From an uncultured Selenomonadaceae bacterium (GTDB taxonomy: Bacteria > Bacillota > Negativicutes > Selenomonadales > Selenomonadaceae): DNA of 6,067 bases. Below the pieces are notes generated by a model. That model was not told where the DNA came from and made no database searches. It saw only the letters and a program-made list of their open reading frames with translations. The position numbers and the translations under genes are program-made. The stretch spans positions 1-6,067 of the forward strand of contig CATYZV010000123.1 in the NCBI GenBank assembly GCA_958415865.1. The letters run 5' to 3'. Shown here piece after piece: positions 6,064 to 6,067 of the stretch. Each line of letters opens with the position of its first letter. Positions within the stretch are counted from its first letter, which is position 1.

Positions 6064-6067
6064 AACC

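Overview
The window carries a three-gene stretch of a myo-inositol catabolic operon on the + strand (iolJ-like aldolase, iolC, iolD). It converges on two minus-strand genes, a YkwC/3-hydroxyisobutyrate-type dehydrogenase and a YdcF-family (DUF218) protein. All five genes are intact. I see no mobile element, CRISPR array, tRNA or rRNA. The organism is most likely a Firmicute-type anaerobe: it has strong AGGAGG-like ribosome sites, A/T-rich gene gaps, TATAAT -10 boxes and hairpin-plus-T-run terminators. The protein style and moderate base composition would fit Negativicutes (Selenomonas relatives), but that is a guess.

Layout. Positions 35-1938 hold the aldolase and 5-dehydro-2-deoxygluconokinase genes, 29 nt apart and clearly co-transcribed. 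A 209-nt gap follows (1939-2147) with no terminator. It contains a good extended -10 promoter, two widely spaced arms of an 18-bp inverted repeat flanking that promoter, and a long leader. IolD lies at 2148-4091 and is followed by a strong terminator. A second, oppositely facing terminator closes the minus-strand dehydrogenase (4250-5137). The YdcF-family gene (5209-6006, minus) lies 71 nt upstream of the dehydrogenase on the same strand and could be co-transcribed with it, although the dehydrogenase has a plausible promoter of its own.

How the genes work together. IolD opens the ring of trihydroxycyclohexane-dione to 5-deoxyglucuronate. After isomerisation by IolB (not in the window), IolC phosphorylates 5-dehydro-2-deoxygluconate, and the aldolase splits the product into dihydroxyacetone phosphate and malonate semialdehyde. 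The dehydrogenase belongs to a family that interconverts semialdehydes and 3-hydroxyacids, so it might act on that last product, but it is not in the operon. The early steps (IolG, IolE), IolB, transport, the regulator and IolA are all absent and must lie upstream of position 1 or elsewhere, because the operon ends after iolD.

Nothing here amounts to a clearly new system. The most interesting part is the regulatory architecture between iolC and iolD.
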